The position numbers were made by a program, and so were the translations under genes. The notes under the pieces are model-generated. The model ran no database searches. It saw nothing but the letters and a program-made list of their open reading frames with translations, and was not told where the DNA came from. Positions 19,217-30,536 of a stretch of DNA of 64,000 nt are shown piece by piece. This DNA comes from Rhodoferax potami (GTDB lineage: Bacteria > Pseudomonadota > Gammaproteobacteria > Burkholderiales > Burkholderiaceae_C): contig NZ_JAVBIJ010000002.1 in assembly GCF_032193765.1 (NCBI RefSeq), positions 71,134-135,133 of the forward strand, read 5' to 3'. Position 1 is the first letter of the stretch; every line of letters begins with the position of its first letter.

Positions 19217-19735
19217 GATGCAGCGTCATGGCATCAAGACCAAGACCAAGCTTAAATTTGTGGTGACCACCGACAGCAAACACCACTAGCCGGTGGCCCC
19301 TGACCTGGTTCAGCGCCGGTTTAACCCACTTGAACCTAATCAGGTGTGGTCAGGAGACATCACCTACCTGCCCACCGATGAAGGATGGCTGTATCTGGCG
19401 GGCGTTCTAGATTTGCACAGTCGACAGTTGGTGGGCTGGAGCATGAAAGCCAACATGCAGACGGATCTGGTCAAGGACGCTCTGGCAATGGCCTGGTTCC
19501 GGCGTAGACCCGCACTGGGCCTGATCTTCCACAGCGATAGAGGCGGTCAATATTGCGGCCATGAATTCCGGGACGCATTGGGGCAATGGAACATCCGATC
19601 ATCCATGAGCCGCAAAGGCAAATGCTGGGACAACGCGCCGACGGAAAGCTTTTGGGGGCGCCTGAAGGCCGCATGCATTCATGGTCAAAAATTCGCCACG
19701 CGTAGACAGGCCATGGATGCGGTGCGATTCAAAGC
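19217..19735 (+). pseudogene. IS3-family transposase (orfB) fragment
   Basis: The fragment begins abruptly at the IS66 right end and has an in-frame stop near 19290. It then reads LEPNQVWSGDITYLPTDEGW (first Asp of the DDE core), IFHSDRGGQYCGHEFRD (second Asp) and CWDNAPTESFWGRLKAACI (Glu). Similarity ends at about RQAMDAVRF, short of the usual C-terminus. Both ends are lost, so it is a dead remnant. The 70 bases after it lead to the hipA stop. Confidence 0.85.
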
Positions 19736-19806
19736 CTCCAACAAACTCGGGCAGATTCATAGAGCTGGCTGCACCTGGCTCTATCCATCCACCTTCTTTA
19801 AGAGGT

Positions 19807-21189
19807 TTAGCCTTGGACGTCTCGTAGCGTTTTTTGAAGCTCTGGAGTTGCAATTTGGTCCAATCTCCTGATGGCTCCGTCAAGGTGCACCATATCCTTT
19901 TGAGACGCACCGAACTTCTCGAAAAACGGCTTCCAGGCACGAGCTACCAGCCACACTTCGTGAAGTGCCCTCAATGCTTCTATTTTGCTTGAAAAGTACA
20001 CAGCCCAGTGAGTCATCAGGTTATCCAGGGTAGCTAGTCTGCCCCTTTCTCCAACCTCCAAATGCAGCATCCGTTCCTGGGCAATAACGCTCATAGGTAG
20101 CACGTCATAAAGTGGGCTCAGTGTCCATCCCTTGGCTGCGACCTGGTACAGAAATCCGTGATTGCGTAAGTGGTCATCATTGTTAGTGACGAAGATGTTG
20201 AGCGCCTGCCGCTTGAACAGCTCACGCAAGTCTCGCGCGAGATACTGGGGGAGCGCGTGGGCACGCATTTTTTCTGCCAAGGCCTTGTAGGAGCTACGTG
20301 TTGCATCATGCTCATCGAGGCCCATGAGCGTGAGAGCCGAGCAAAAACCTATGCGTCCTTCGATAGGCTCTAGGCCTTTAGGCCTTTCTAACGGCATCCA
20401 ACTTTCTTTGTCGGGCTCAGGCACAACGCCAGGCTCGGCCCAGTATCGGTCAAATCGCCGGATGAACAGTACCTTGGCATCGCCTACCGGCATGACTTTC
20501 AAGGGAGGTACCCGGAGTCCTGCGGCACGTGCAAGCTCCAATGCACCAGCTTCTAGGACAGCATTACAAGCTCGGTCCGAATTGGAGGGGAACTTGGCGA
20601 GCCAGAGAATACCGTCATCAGTTCGAACGGAAGCTTTAGGGCGCGCGCCACCGGCGCTCCCAAGATTCCCGAAGTACATGGCGAGGTCCTTCCCGACGTA
20701 CTCCTCATTTTCTATGCGGTCCGCTGCTTCCAGAAGGCGCGCCAGGTCCGTCTCAACTGATACCGGTGCCGTGGCCTTGGAATCCCGCGCGAGGCGCACA
20801 TCTAAGGCGCCCACCCGGTCTGAGCCCGCTTCCAAGAGGTATGCCACCTCAGGCAACTTGTTCGCAGCCACCTTGAGCTTGTTCTCAATGACCCTACGTC
20901 CCCAAGAATCCGGTGCTGCGTCGCGGATACCTCCGAACTCCGTGAGTCCAGCCAAGACAAAGCGCTTGGCTCCTCCCTCCTCATCCCTCAGTGGCAAAGC
21001 GACGGGATCCACCTCGACTGCATAGGGGCGCTGCACATAGCGTTTTCCATAGACGAAAACAGGCTGCGGTGTGTTTGCTCCTTCTAGTGAACCCGCTGGC
21101 ACGAAGTCCGCGCCATGCTCATCCGCCACGTGTGCGAACACAAGTACATCACGGGGAGGACGGGCATAAGGGTTGTGGTCAGAAGTCAT
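19807..21189 (-). CDS. hipA: HipA-family serine/threonine kinase toxin
   Basis: HipA toxins phosphorylate translation components (glutamyl-tRNA synthetase in E. coli) and slow growth. The 460-residue product has the N-terminal HipA subdomain (FVPAGSLEGANTPQPVFVYG), the nucleotide-binding region (SAGGARPKASVRTDDGILWL, KFPS) and the catalytic loop IFVTNNDDHLRNHGFL. The metal-binding region LSPLYDVLPMS follows. All key elements look intact. It overlaps hipB by 11 bases at its start, the classic hipBA order. Length is near the 440 residues of the family. The target is not predictable from sequence. Confidence 0.93.
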   Translation of the reverse strand: MTSDHNPYARPPRDVLVFAHVADEHGADFVPAGSLEGANTPQPVFVYGKRYVQRPYAVEVDPVALPLRDEEGGAKRFVLAGLTEFGGIRDAAPDSWGRRVIENKLKVAANKLPEVAYLLEAGSDRVGALDVRLARDSKATAPVSVETDLARLLEAADRIENEEYVGKDLAMYFGNLGSAGGARPKASVRTDDGILWLAKFPSNSDRACNAVLEAGALELARAAGLRVPPLKVMPVGDAKVLFIRRFDRYWAEPGVVPEPDKESWMPLERPKGLEPIEGRIGFCSALTLMGLDEHDATRSSYKALAEKMRAHALPQYLARDLRELFKRQALNIFVTNNDDHLRNHGFLYQVAAKGWTLSPLYDVLPMSVIAQERMLHLEVGERGRLATLDNLMTHWAVYFSSKIEALRALHEVWLVARAWKPFFEKFGASQKDMVHLDGAIRRLDQIATPELQKTLRDVQG

Positions 21190-21628
21190 AGGGATCTTGT
21201 TCAGCTTTGCGCTTCGTGGTCATTTGGGTAGACGGCCCTATATCTGGTTGAGAGGTCGTTTTGGCCCCACTTTTGATACCTAAAGTGGAGCCGTGTACCT
21301 TGCGTCCTGCGCTTGTATTTGACTTGTAGACACGATGGACGCGAGGTGTCTCATTGAATACACGTACAGCAGCTGACCTGTGTGTCAGTAATCCAGCCAA
21401 GGTAAGCTCAGGTTCCAGGGCGTGCAAGTAGCGCAGGACCTGGGAGAGTGTGCGACCTTCATCCCCCTGCTCCAACAATACCGCGGTAGACCGAGAAACG
21501 CCTGCACGCGCTGCCGCATCACTCTGGGTTATGCCGCGCGCAATGCGCAGTGTGCGGAGCCGAGCACCAATCTGTTCTGCCTCTTTCAGGCGAGCTTCAG
21601 GCGTGCGGAGTGATTCGTCGTACTTCAT
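21179..21628 (-). CDS. hipB: HipB-like Xre-family antitoxin
   Basis: A helix-turn-helix protein expected to bind HipA and repress the operon. From the ATG at 21628 (MKYDESLRTPEARLKEAEQI) it has 149 residues. The Xre domain covers roughly residues 20-75, with the recognition helices in GITQSDAAARAGVSRSTAVL. The tail of about 70 residues is long, basic and polar for a HipB and ends at the hipA overlap; it may be the HipA-contacting or degradation-signal part. An ATG 7 codons upstream (21649) is an alternative. The 325 bases upstream (21629-21953) hold no gene and presumably the hipBA promoter. Confidence 0.88.
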   Translation of the reverse strand: MKYDESLRTPEARLKEAEQIGARLRTLRIARGITQSDAAARAGVSRSTAVLLEQGDEGRTLSQVLRYLHALEPELTLAGLLTHRSAAVRVFNETPRVHRVYKSNTSAGRKVHGSTLGIKSGAKTTSQPDIGPSTQMTTKRKAEQDPYDF

Positions 21629-21953
21629 TGCTTTTCCGTAAAGGTGCAACCCATTTCTGCAAGGTAGCAGTAACCGGAGAGGCTAAGACCAGACGCCACG
21701 ATTGGTGTCTTTAATCGCAGTCCTTATGAATTACAAAGACTATTATTGCGGTCATTGTTTCACCGAATTTGTTAGCAGTCAAGCTGAACCAGATGCATAT
21801 CTATTTCGCCAATAACATTCGCTGAATGTAATTGCGACTGTGATTGGCGACATATTTTTCATCTGCATAAATAGATTGCAAAGACTTACATACCGCGCCG
21901 GTACTTATGAAAGGTTCGTCTTGCTACCCACCTGCCTGCCTGCCTGTGTCAAG

Positions 21954-23661
21954 GTAACCGGTCACTGGCCAGCGTTATTGCCTACGTTACCAAACCGTGT
22001 AATGGTGAACGCAATGTATTCTCGGCGAAGTGCTGCTTCCATTGACGAGGCGTCAGTTCTGAAACCCTGGAGGCGGGGTGGTGGCCTACGCGTTGCAAGA
22101 CATCAACCAGGTAGGTGTAGGGGTCAATGTCATGTAAACGGCATGTCACGATCAGGCTCTGCATGATGCCCGCGTGCTTGGCGCCCACCTCCGTCCAGCA
22201 GAACAACCAATTGCGCCTGCCCATTGGTATCGCGCGCAAGGCGCGTTCCAGATGGTTCGTATCCATGGCCGCATCCGCATCGCCCAGAAACACCTGCAGT
22301 TGCGCGCGGCGCTCGCGTGCATAGGCCAATGCCTTGGTCAACGGATTGCTGGGCAGGAAGCCTTGCCGCTCGAACTGCAAATCCACCCATTCAAAGAAGT
22401 TCTGCACCAGCGGTTTGCTGTGGCTTAGACGGTGCTCTCGTTTGGCATCCCCGTAGAGGTCACGTTCACGAATGGCTTCTTCCTGGGCGTAAATCTCGCC
22501 AATTTGCTGCAGCGCCTGGCCAGCGGCCTGTGGCTCGGCCCCTAGAGCTTCAAAGAAGCCACGCCTGCAGTGCGCCCAGCATTGGGCATGCGTAATGCCG
22601 GTCTTGGCAGCGTAACGTGCATAGGCCTCATAGCCGTCAGTGAGCAGCACGGCATCTGTGGCCCCTGGCAGCCCCAATGCCTGCTGTACGTGCTCGTGGC
22701 GGCGCGACTCGAAATAGGCAAAGCACACCTCATCGAGTTCGCCGTACACAGGCCAGAAGTAGGCCGACTTCATCTTGCAGGGCCCACTGCGCCCGGCCTT
22801 GATGGGGGTCTCGTCCATTGCCTTGACCCGGCTGTTGCGGATCGACTCGAGCTGCGTGTCGTAAATCGGCTCCAGCAGGGAAATGGTCTTTTGCGCCAGT
22901 TGCGTCAGCCACGCCCGGCTGAGTTTGAAGCCCGCTTGGCTCAGGCGCTGGTGCTGCCGGTACAGCGGAATGTGCCAGGCAAACTTGTCAACAACAACGC
23001 CTGCGAGCAAGCTCACGTCAGCGCGGCTGCTCTCAATGATGCCTGTTGGCGCGCCCGCACAGTGCAGGGTTTGCGTGTTGTGGCGCTTGATGACAGAGCG
23101 CACATACTTCAGCACCACATAGGCACCGGGGCGCTGTGCCAAGCGGTGGCTGACCTTCTGGCTGACAACCTCGTACTGATCGGGCGAGAGGTCTTTGGTC
23201 TCGGGGTTGGCCAGCTCGATGGTGTGCACGGGCACCTTGGTTTCGTCAAAGAACGATGCGGGCGTGCCCTCGTCGGCAAAGTTGCTGCGGGGTTTGCGTC
23301 GCTGGTGTGCAGGGATGGTGTTGGAGTCGGAGTCGGCTTCGGGCGCATCAGTGGCAGGGAGGTCGCCCAGGAGTTGCCCCAGGTGCATTTGCTGCGCATC
23401 GGGCAAGGGTGCAAAGCGCTCGCTCTTCTTGCCAAAGAGTTGGCGTTTGAACCATTCGAGCTGCTGCTCCAGCGCGCTGATGCTGGCGGCCTGTGCTTGC
23501 AGTGTCTGCGCGATGCTCTGCGGCGACAGCCCCATGACCGTTTCGACGGTAAATGTGGGAGTGCTGGTATTGGGCATCGACATGGGCCTTATCTTGCGGC
23601 CTTTAGGGACAAAGCAAAAGAGTGCTTCTCCGGATTGAAAATGGGCACATCGTCACCTCCG
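21954..23661 (-). mobile_element. IS66 element 1, copy lacking tnpA and most of tnpB
   Basis: The intact right end (GTAACCGGTCACTGG in this orientation, from 21954) and a whole tnpC are present. The element is cut at 23661 within the tnpB end by IS21 element 1, copy 2. Confidence 0.9.
21982..23583 (-). CDS. tnpC: IS66-family transposase TnpC (second copy)
   Basis: A 533-residue reading frame identical to the copy at 17587 by inspection, with the same DDE residues (KAMDETPIKAG, VLLTDGYEAYARY, DTNHLERALRAI). It has lost tnpA and tnpB in cis but could act with proteins from the complete element. Confidence 0.92.
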   Translation of the reverse strand: MSMPNTSTPTFTVETVMGLSPQSIAQTLQAQAASISALEQQLEWFKRQLFGKKSERFAPLPDAQQMHLGQLLGDLPATDAPEADSDSNTIPAHQRRKPRSNFADEGTPASFFDETKVPVHTIELANPETKDLSPDQYEVVSQKVSHRLAQRPGAYVVLKYVRSVIKRHNTQTLHCAGAPTGIIESSRADVSLLAGVVVDKFAWHIPLYRQHQRLSQAGFKLSRAWLTQLAQKTISLLEPIYDTQLESIRNSRVKAMDETPIKAGRSGPCKMKSAYFWPVYGELDEVCFAYFESRRHEHVQQALGLPGATDAVLLTDGYEAYARYAAKTGITHAQCWAHCRRGFFEALGAEPQAAGQALQQIGEIYAQEEAIRERDLYGDAKREHRLSHSKPLVQNFFEWVDLQFERQGFLPSNPLTKALAYARERRAQLQVFLGDADAAMDTNHLERALRAIPMGRRNWLFCWTEVGAKHAGIMQSLIVTCRLHDIDPYTYLVDVLQRVGHHPASRVSELTPRQWKQHFAENTLRSPLHGLVT

Positions 23662-23758
23662 TGTCACGCGCAGTATGAAAATGACACGCAAACGCGGTGA
23701 GGAATTGATACACCTCGACTAACGTGCCAAGCCATCCGAACCATGGATGGGACTGGCA

Positions 23759-25656
<1,898 letters not shown>

Positions 25657-25799
25657 GGGCGCCAAGCAGTCAGTGGCGAGCCACTGACTGCTTGAAAGAC
25701 AAGCAAAGACAAAACAGACAATCGCCCCACACAACGGTGTATCAAATCCACGCCGCGTTTGCGTTCGACAGCTGTATCAAATCGAAACTGCGTTTGACA

Positions 25800-26709
25800 A
25801 TAGGCAAAGCACACCTCATCGAGTTCGCCGTACACAGGCCAGAAGTAGGCCGACTTCATCTTGCAGGGCCCACTGCGCCCGGCCTTGATGGGGGTCTCGT
25901 CCATTGCCTTGACCCGGCTGTTGCGGATCGACTCGAGCTGCGTGTCGTAAATCGGCTCCAGCAGGGAAATGGTCTTTTGCGCCAGTTGCGTCAGCCACGC
26001 CCGGCTGAGTTTGAAGCCCGCTTGGCTCAGGCGCTGGTGCTGCCGGTACAGCGGAATGTGCCAGGCAAACTTGTCAACAACAACGCCTGCGAGCAAGCTC
26101 ACGTCAGCGCGGCTGCTCTCAATGATGCCTGTTGGCGCGCCCGCACAGTGCAGGGTTTGCGTGTTGTGGCGCTTGATGACAGAGCGCACATACTTCAGCA
26201 CCACATAGGCACCGGGGCGCTGTGCCAAGCGGTGGCTGACCTTCTGGCTGACAACCTCGTACTGATCGGGCGAGAGGTCTTTGGTCTCGGGGTTGGCCAG
26301 CTCGATGGTGTGCACGGGCACCTTGGTTTCGTCAAAGAACGATGCGGGCGTGCCCTCGTCGGCAAAGTTGCTGCGGGGTTTGCGTCGCTGGTGTGCAGGG
26401 ATGGTGTTGGAGTCGGAGTCGGCTTCGGGCGCATCAGTGGCAGGGAGGTCGCCCAGGAGTTGCCCCAGGTGCATTTGCTGCGCATCGGGCAAGGGTGCAA
26501 AGCGCTCGCTCTTCTTGCCAAAGAGTTGGCGTTTGAACCATTCGAGCTGCTGCTCCAGCGCGCTGATGCTGGCGGCCTGTGCTTGCAGTGTCTGCGCGAT
26601 GCTCTGCGGCGACAGCCCCATGACCGTTTCGACGGTAAATGTGGGAGTGCTGGTATTGGGCATCGACATGGGCCTTATCTTGCGGCCTTTAGGGACAAAG
26701 CAAAAGAGT
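25800..26709 (-). pseudogene. 5' fragment of IS66 element 1 (tnpC N-terminal part)
   Basis: Codes for the first 290 or so residues of tnpC from the ATG at 26669, ending at EVCFAY where IS21 element 1 begins (25799). Its other side is cut at 26709 by the left end of IS21 element 2. The open frame runs on at both ends through IS sequence, which gives a spurious 410-codon ORF. It complements the 3' fragment at 11961. Confidence 0.9.
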
Positions 26710-27137
26710 TGGGTATTTCGGACGAACGTGAACAGCCATTTCGGGCAACGTGAACGGGCGTTTTGATAGCTTGCAGCTAAGGATTTCGGCATCGTGAACG
26801 TTGATTTCGGAGTCGTGAACAGCGAATGTGGCGCAGGCGTATGCCTGCATAGAAGTGGGGACTGAAGTTGCGCAAATGAGACCACCCTGGCGGGTAGGCT
26901 GCCTGATTTTTGACAGGAGGCCGGATGCCCGCCCGAAAGATCGCGATGCGCAAAGTTAAAGAAACATTGAGATTGAGCCTGGAGTGCAGGCTACCCTACG
27001 ATCAGATATCCCAAGCCCTGGGACTGTCCAAAGGCGTCATCTCCAAATACATCCGTCAGGCTCTTGCAGCAGGACTGGATTGGAGTGCCATAGAAACCTT
27101 GGATGAGGGAGAGTTACACCGCAAATTGCGGGGCCAG
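26710..27137 (+). pseudogene. Left-end fragment of IS21 element 2 with truncated istA
   Basis: Starts at the element 2 end TGGGTATTTCGGACGAACG and carries istA codons from the ATG at 26925 (MPARKIAMRKVKETLRLSLE) for about 70 residues. At 27138 the right end of IS21 element 3 cuts in and adds a stop. Identical to the start of the complete copies at 45397 and 49362. Confidence 0.9.
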
Positions 27138-27209
27138 TGTTGATTACAGCGTCAAACTGAGCCAGATTCCAATCGAATATTGAGCCACCTGGTTTAAAGG
27201 TATTTTTGG

Positions 27210-27508
27210 CTACTCGATTGTGGATAAGTCTACATCTGGCGCGTCTCCTTTTTGTGTTTTTGCCTTGCCGCCTTTGCGTGCTGGCTTAGCCTGCGCACTG
27301 GAGTTCTTGAACCTCCAGCTGTCATTGCCGGTCTCCACGATATGGCAGTGATGGGTCAGCCGGTCCAATAGCGCGGTGGTCATCTTGGCGTCCCCAAACA
27401 CGTTGGCCCATTCCGAGAAGCTCAGGTTGGTGGTGATCACCACACTGGTTCTCTCATAGAGTTTGGACAGTAAATGGAACAGCAGAGCACCACCGGACTG
27501 GGTGAACG
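27210..27508 (-). pseudogene. istB: istB of IS21 element 3, C-terminal piece
   Basis: Encodes the end of an IstB ATPase from [20 protein letters not shown] to the stop at 27210. Sensor-type sequence [16 protein letters not shown] is visible. The N-terminal piece with the Walker motifs lies beyond the IS66 insertion at 30014-30536. Confidence 0.9.
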
Positions 27509-27544
27509 TAAGCAACCGGTCAACACACATTGACGGCGCAATGT

Positions 27545-29104
27545 TTACGTGGTCTGCGGTGCCCAGTTGTGAGGCAGCAATTCCCCGATCTGACTGGCCC
27601 GCTGCGTGGGCAAGCGTGTGAGTACGTCTTTCAGATAGGCGTACGGATCGTGCCCATTGAGCTTGGCACTCTGAATCAAACTCATCACCGCCGCCGCACG
27701 TTGACCAGCACGCAGGGAACCCGCGAATAACCAGTTGCCCCTGCCGACAGCTGCCGGGCGAATTTGGTTTTCGCACCAATTGTTATCTATGGGTACTTGC
27801 CCATCGTCCAGATACAGCGTCAACGCCTCCCAACGTTTGATGCTGTAGTTAATCGCTTTTGCGGTGGCCGATCCACTGGGCACCTTGCTGGCCTGCAACA
27901 GTAGCCACTGGTGCAGTAGGTCGGCAATGGGCCTGGATTTTTCCTGCCGGATTTGCAGACGAATGGCCGCTGGTAATGACTTGATGTCACGTTCGACGTC
28001 ATACAGTAGGTCGAAGAATTTCAGTCCCTCTGCGGCAATCAGACTGCTGTGATTGGCGTGCAGTTCAAACAGCTTTCGGCGTGCATGCGCCATGCATCCG
28101 GCTTCTTTGACGCCTTTGGTGAACAGCGATTTATAACCCCCGTAATCGTCGCAAACCAGAGAGCCACGCCAGCCACGGTCATCGTCATCAGACTTCCCCA
28201 GAAACGTTCTGGCATTCTGGCCGGCGCGGGTCTCGCAGAAGTCGTAGACGACGGCGTGTATCTGCTCAAAGGCACCAGGAGCGTATGCCCACAAGTAGGC
28301 CTTGTGGGTCTTCTTATTGCCGGGCTTGAGCATCGGGATCGGAGTCTCATCGGCATGCACCACAGCGTGACTCAGTACCGTCTCTTTCAACGCATCCACC
28401 AGCGGCTGCAATTGCACGCCGCACATGCCCACCCAGGCTCCCAGCGTGGAACATGCAATCTCCAAGCCGGCGCGGCCAAAGATTTTCTCTTGCCGGTACA
28501 GCGGCAAGTGATCCGCATATTTGGCCACCAGCACCTGTGCCAACAGGCCAGCGGTTGGAATGCCTTTGTCAATGACTTGGGCCGGTACCGGCGCCTGAAT
28601 CAGTGTTTCACACTGGCCACACGCCCATTTGCCGCGAACATGCAGCTCAACAGTGAATACGCCGGGCGTGTAGTCCAGCTTTTGCGCGACGTCCTGGCCA
28701 ATGCGCTTGAGCTGGCAGCCACAAGTGCAGGTGGTGGAGTCTGGTTCGTGGTGGATTTCTACACGGGGCAGGTGATCCGGCAGCGCTGCACGTTTGGGCT
28801 TGCTACGGTGGTCTTTATCGGGCTTGGGCGTCGGCGTGAGGTTTTTGAGTTCTTGCTCAATTGCCGCCAGGTCTTCATCGCAGGCTTCATCGAGCAGACT
28901 GGTCTGCGTGGCATCGAGTTGTTCGCGGCTACGACCAAACTGCAGTCGCTTCAAGGTCGCCATCTCGTGCGTGAGCTGGTCGATCTTGCTCTGACGGTAC
29001 AGCAGCTCTTTGCTCTGCGTGCTGACCTTTTCCATCAGTCCACTGACCAGATTGCACACATCGTACGCGCTCATTTGTTGCAGTGAATCGGGCGTAAAAA
29101 CCAT
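27545..29104 (-). CDS. tnpC: IS66-family transposase TnpC (element 2)
   Basis: A DDE transposase of 519 residues from the ATG at 29104 ([15 protein letters not shown]). It has an N-terminal coiled coil ([20 protein letters not shown]), a zinc-finger-like CTCGCQ / CGQC region, and catalytic positions in [24 protein letters not shown] and [20 protein letters not shown]. Intact and full length. It is only distantly related to element 1 TnpC. The longer open frame to 29149 lacks a better start. Confidence 0.93.
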   Translation of the reverse strand: MVFTPDSLQQMSAYDVCNLVSGLMEKVSTQSKELLYRQSKIDQLTHEMATLKRLQFGRSREQLDATQTSLLDEACDEDLAAIEQELKNLTPTPKPDKDHRSKPKRAALPDHLPRVEIHHEPDSTTCTCGCQLKRIGQDVAQKLDYTPGVFTVELHVRGKWACGQCETLIQAPVPAQVIDKGIPTAGLLAQVLVAKYADHLPLYRQEKIFGRAGLEIACSTLGAWVGMCGVQLQPLVDALKETVLSHAVVHADETPIPMLKPGNKKTHKAYLWAYAPGAFEQIHAVVYDFCETRAGQNARTFLGKSDDDDRGWRGSLVCDDYGGYKSLFTKGVKEAGCMAHARRKLFELHANHSSLIAAEGLKFFDLLYDVERDIKSLPAAIRLQIRQEKSRPIADLLHQWLLLQASKVPSGSATAKAINYSIKRWEALTLYLDDGQVPIDNNWCENQIRPAAVGRGNWLFAGSLRAGQRAAAVMSLIQSAKLNGHDPYAYLKDVLTRLPTQRASQIGELLPHNWAPQTT

Positions 29105-29214
29105 GGATCGAAGTGTGCCAAATGGCGCAGAATTTCGCCATCGGTGCATGCACTAATGGACGCCAAGTACGCGCGCTACTCGATTGGCAAACCATTGGCG
29201 TACACGCCCACCCC

Positions 29215-29550
29215 TCAGACGACGGTGATGATTCCTGCGCTTCCAATGCGCTGCCAGGGAAGTCCCAATACCAGCGCTTGGAGCTGTTCATTGCTGAGTT
29301 GCTGGTGCCGACCGACGCCCGGTGTGGGCCAGACAAATTTGCCTTGATGGAGCCGACGCGCGGCCAGCCAGATGCCAATGCCGTCATGTACCAGAACCTT
29401 CATGCGGTTGGCACGGCTGTTCGCAAATAGGTAGGCATGGTGCGGGTGGGCAGCGCCAAACACCTGCACGACTCGCCCCAGCGCCGTATCCGTACCCGCA
29501 CGCATGTCCAGTGGTTGGACTGCCAACCAGGCGAAGTCGATGCGGATCAC
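29215..29550 (-). CDS. tnpB: IS66 accessory protein TnpB (element 2)
   Basis: A 111-residue IS66 Orf2 protein, with LDMRAGTDTALGRVVQVFG, YLFANSRANRMKVLVHDGIG and IWLAARRLHQGKF as the family landmarks. It overlaps tnpA by 4 bases (29547-29550). The last 20 residues resemble the long-tailed TnpB type. Confidence 0.92.
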   Translation of the reverse strand: MIRIDFAWLAVQPLDMRAGTDTALGRVVQVFGAAHPHHAYLFANSRANRMKVLVHDGIGIWLAARRLHQGKFVWPTPGVGRHQQLSNEQLQALVLGLPWQRIGSAGIITVV

Positions 29551-29933
29551 TTGAGAAGGGCGCCCGACCAGCCGGCAAATTCATGGGCAGCAGACATGGG
29601 CCAAGTGACGGTCATGCTCAAACTACCTTTGCGGACCTCCACACGAATCGTGCGCTCCACGGGCTCTGCCGTTTGCGTGAGCAGGGGCACCGGGATAAAT
29701 GCTGGCATGTCTATCGGCTCTGACGGAAGGGCTTCGGCGTGAGCGTCCGGCTGTGCTTGCTCCTTCAGCCAGCGGTGCAACACATTGGCGTTCATGCTAT
29801 GCGCGCTGGCGACCGCTGCGATGGACGCGCCCGGCGCCCTGCACGCGGCAAGCAACGCGGCTTTGGTATCTGCTGAATAGGTTCGCTTGGTACGGCGCAC
29901 GGCGTACCTCGGGGTGTCTGAGTCTTTGAGCAT
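29547..29933 (-). CDS. tnpA: IS66 accessory protein TnpA (element 2)
   Basis: A 128-residue protein from MLKDSDTPRYAVRRTKRTYS with a helix-turn-helix of the transposase-8/IS66 TnpA type (PGASIAAVASAHSMNANVLH). An upstream in-frame start at 29963 adds 10 residues of terminal-repeat sequence and is unlikely. It is the first gene of the element. Confidence 0.85.
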   Translation of the reverse strand: MLKDSDTPRYAVRRTKRTYSADTKAALLAACRAPGASIAAVASAHSMNANVLHRWLKEQAQPDAHAEALPSEPIDMPAFIPVPLLTQTAEPVERTIRVEVRKGSLSMTVTWPMSAAHEFAGWSGALLK

Positions 29934-30013
29934 TGTGTCCACGATCAATTGTTGTGGACGCAATGTTGCAAGGTCGAGGGTCGGTCAACAAGGTGACTTC
30001 GCTGGCCGCTTAC

Positions 30014-30536
30014 GGGTGAACGGCAGGTAACCCATCTCATCCAGGATCACCATGTCCACATACATCAGTCGGTAGGCCAGTTGTCCTGACTTCCCCTGCG
30101 TCTTCTCCAGTTCCAGGGCGTTGACCAACTCGACCGTAGAGAAGAACCGCACCCGTTTGCCATGGTTGCGAATTGCTGCAACCCCAAGACTGGTAGCCAG
30201 ATGCGTCTTGCCAGTGCCTGGCCCGCCAATCAGAACAACGTTATGAGCCGACTCTAAGAATTTCATTTGGTGCAGATCGCGAACCAAAGCCTCATCAACA
30301 TTAGCCTGGCTGAAGTCGAACCCAGCAAGGTCACGGTGTGATTGGAATCTCGCGACCCGCATTTGGTAGGCCATGGAGCGCACCTCACGCTGTGCAGATT
30401 CCGCCTTGAGCAGCTGGTGTAGCACTGTTTCATGGTCCAACGTCTTGATGCGTGCGGTACCCAGCACCTCCGGCCACGCGCTGGCCATGCCATGCAGGCT
30501 TAAGGACTTCAGAGCGGCAACGATGTCATTGGACAT
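30014..30536 (-). pseudogene. istB: istB of IS21 element 3, N-terminal piece
   Basis: Starts at the ATG at 30536 (MSNDIVAALKSLSLHGMASA) and includes Walker A GGPGTGKTHLATSLGV and Walker B VDMVILDEMGYLPF. The IS66 element 2 then interrupts it. Removing that element and one octamer restores a continuous istB, so the inactivation is recent and simple. Confidence 0.92.

Larger units (their letters stand above)
27509..30013 (-). mobile_element. IS66-family element 2 (2505 bp) with 8-bp target duplication
   Basis: Inserted in istB of IS21 element 3. The octamer GGGTGAAC is present on both sides (27501-27508 and 30014-30021), the 8-bp duplication typical of IS66. Terminal repeats begin GTAAGC at each end. 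It carries tnpA, tnpB and tnpC. Confidence 0.95.

Noticed and set aside
22570..23700. Rightward ORFs of 350-376 codons opposite tnpC (also at 25692 and 48093)
   Set aside because: They lie entirely antisense to IS66 tnpC and have no recognisable protein features; GC-rich coding leaves the opposite frame open.
27210..27779. A 189-codon leftward gene
   Set aside because: It is a chimera of antisense IS66 end sequence and the C-terminal part of the interrupted istB.
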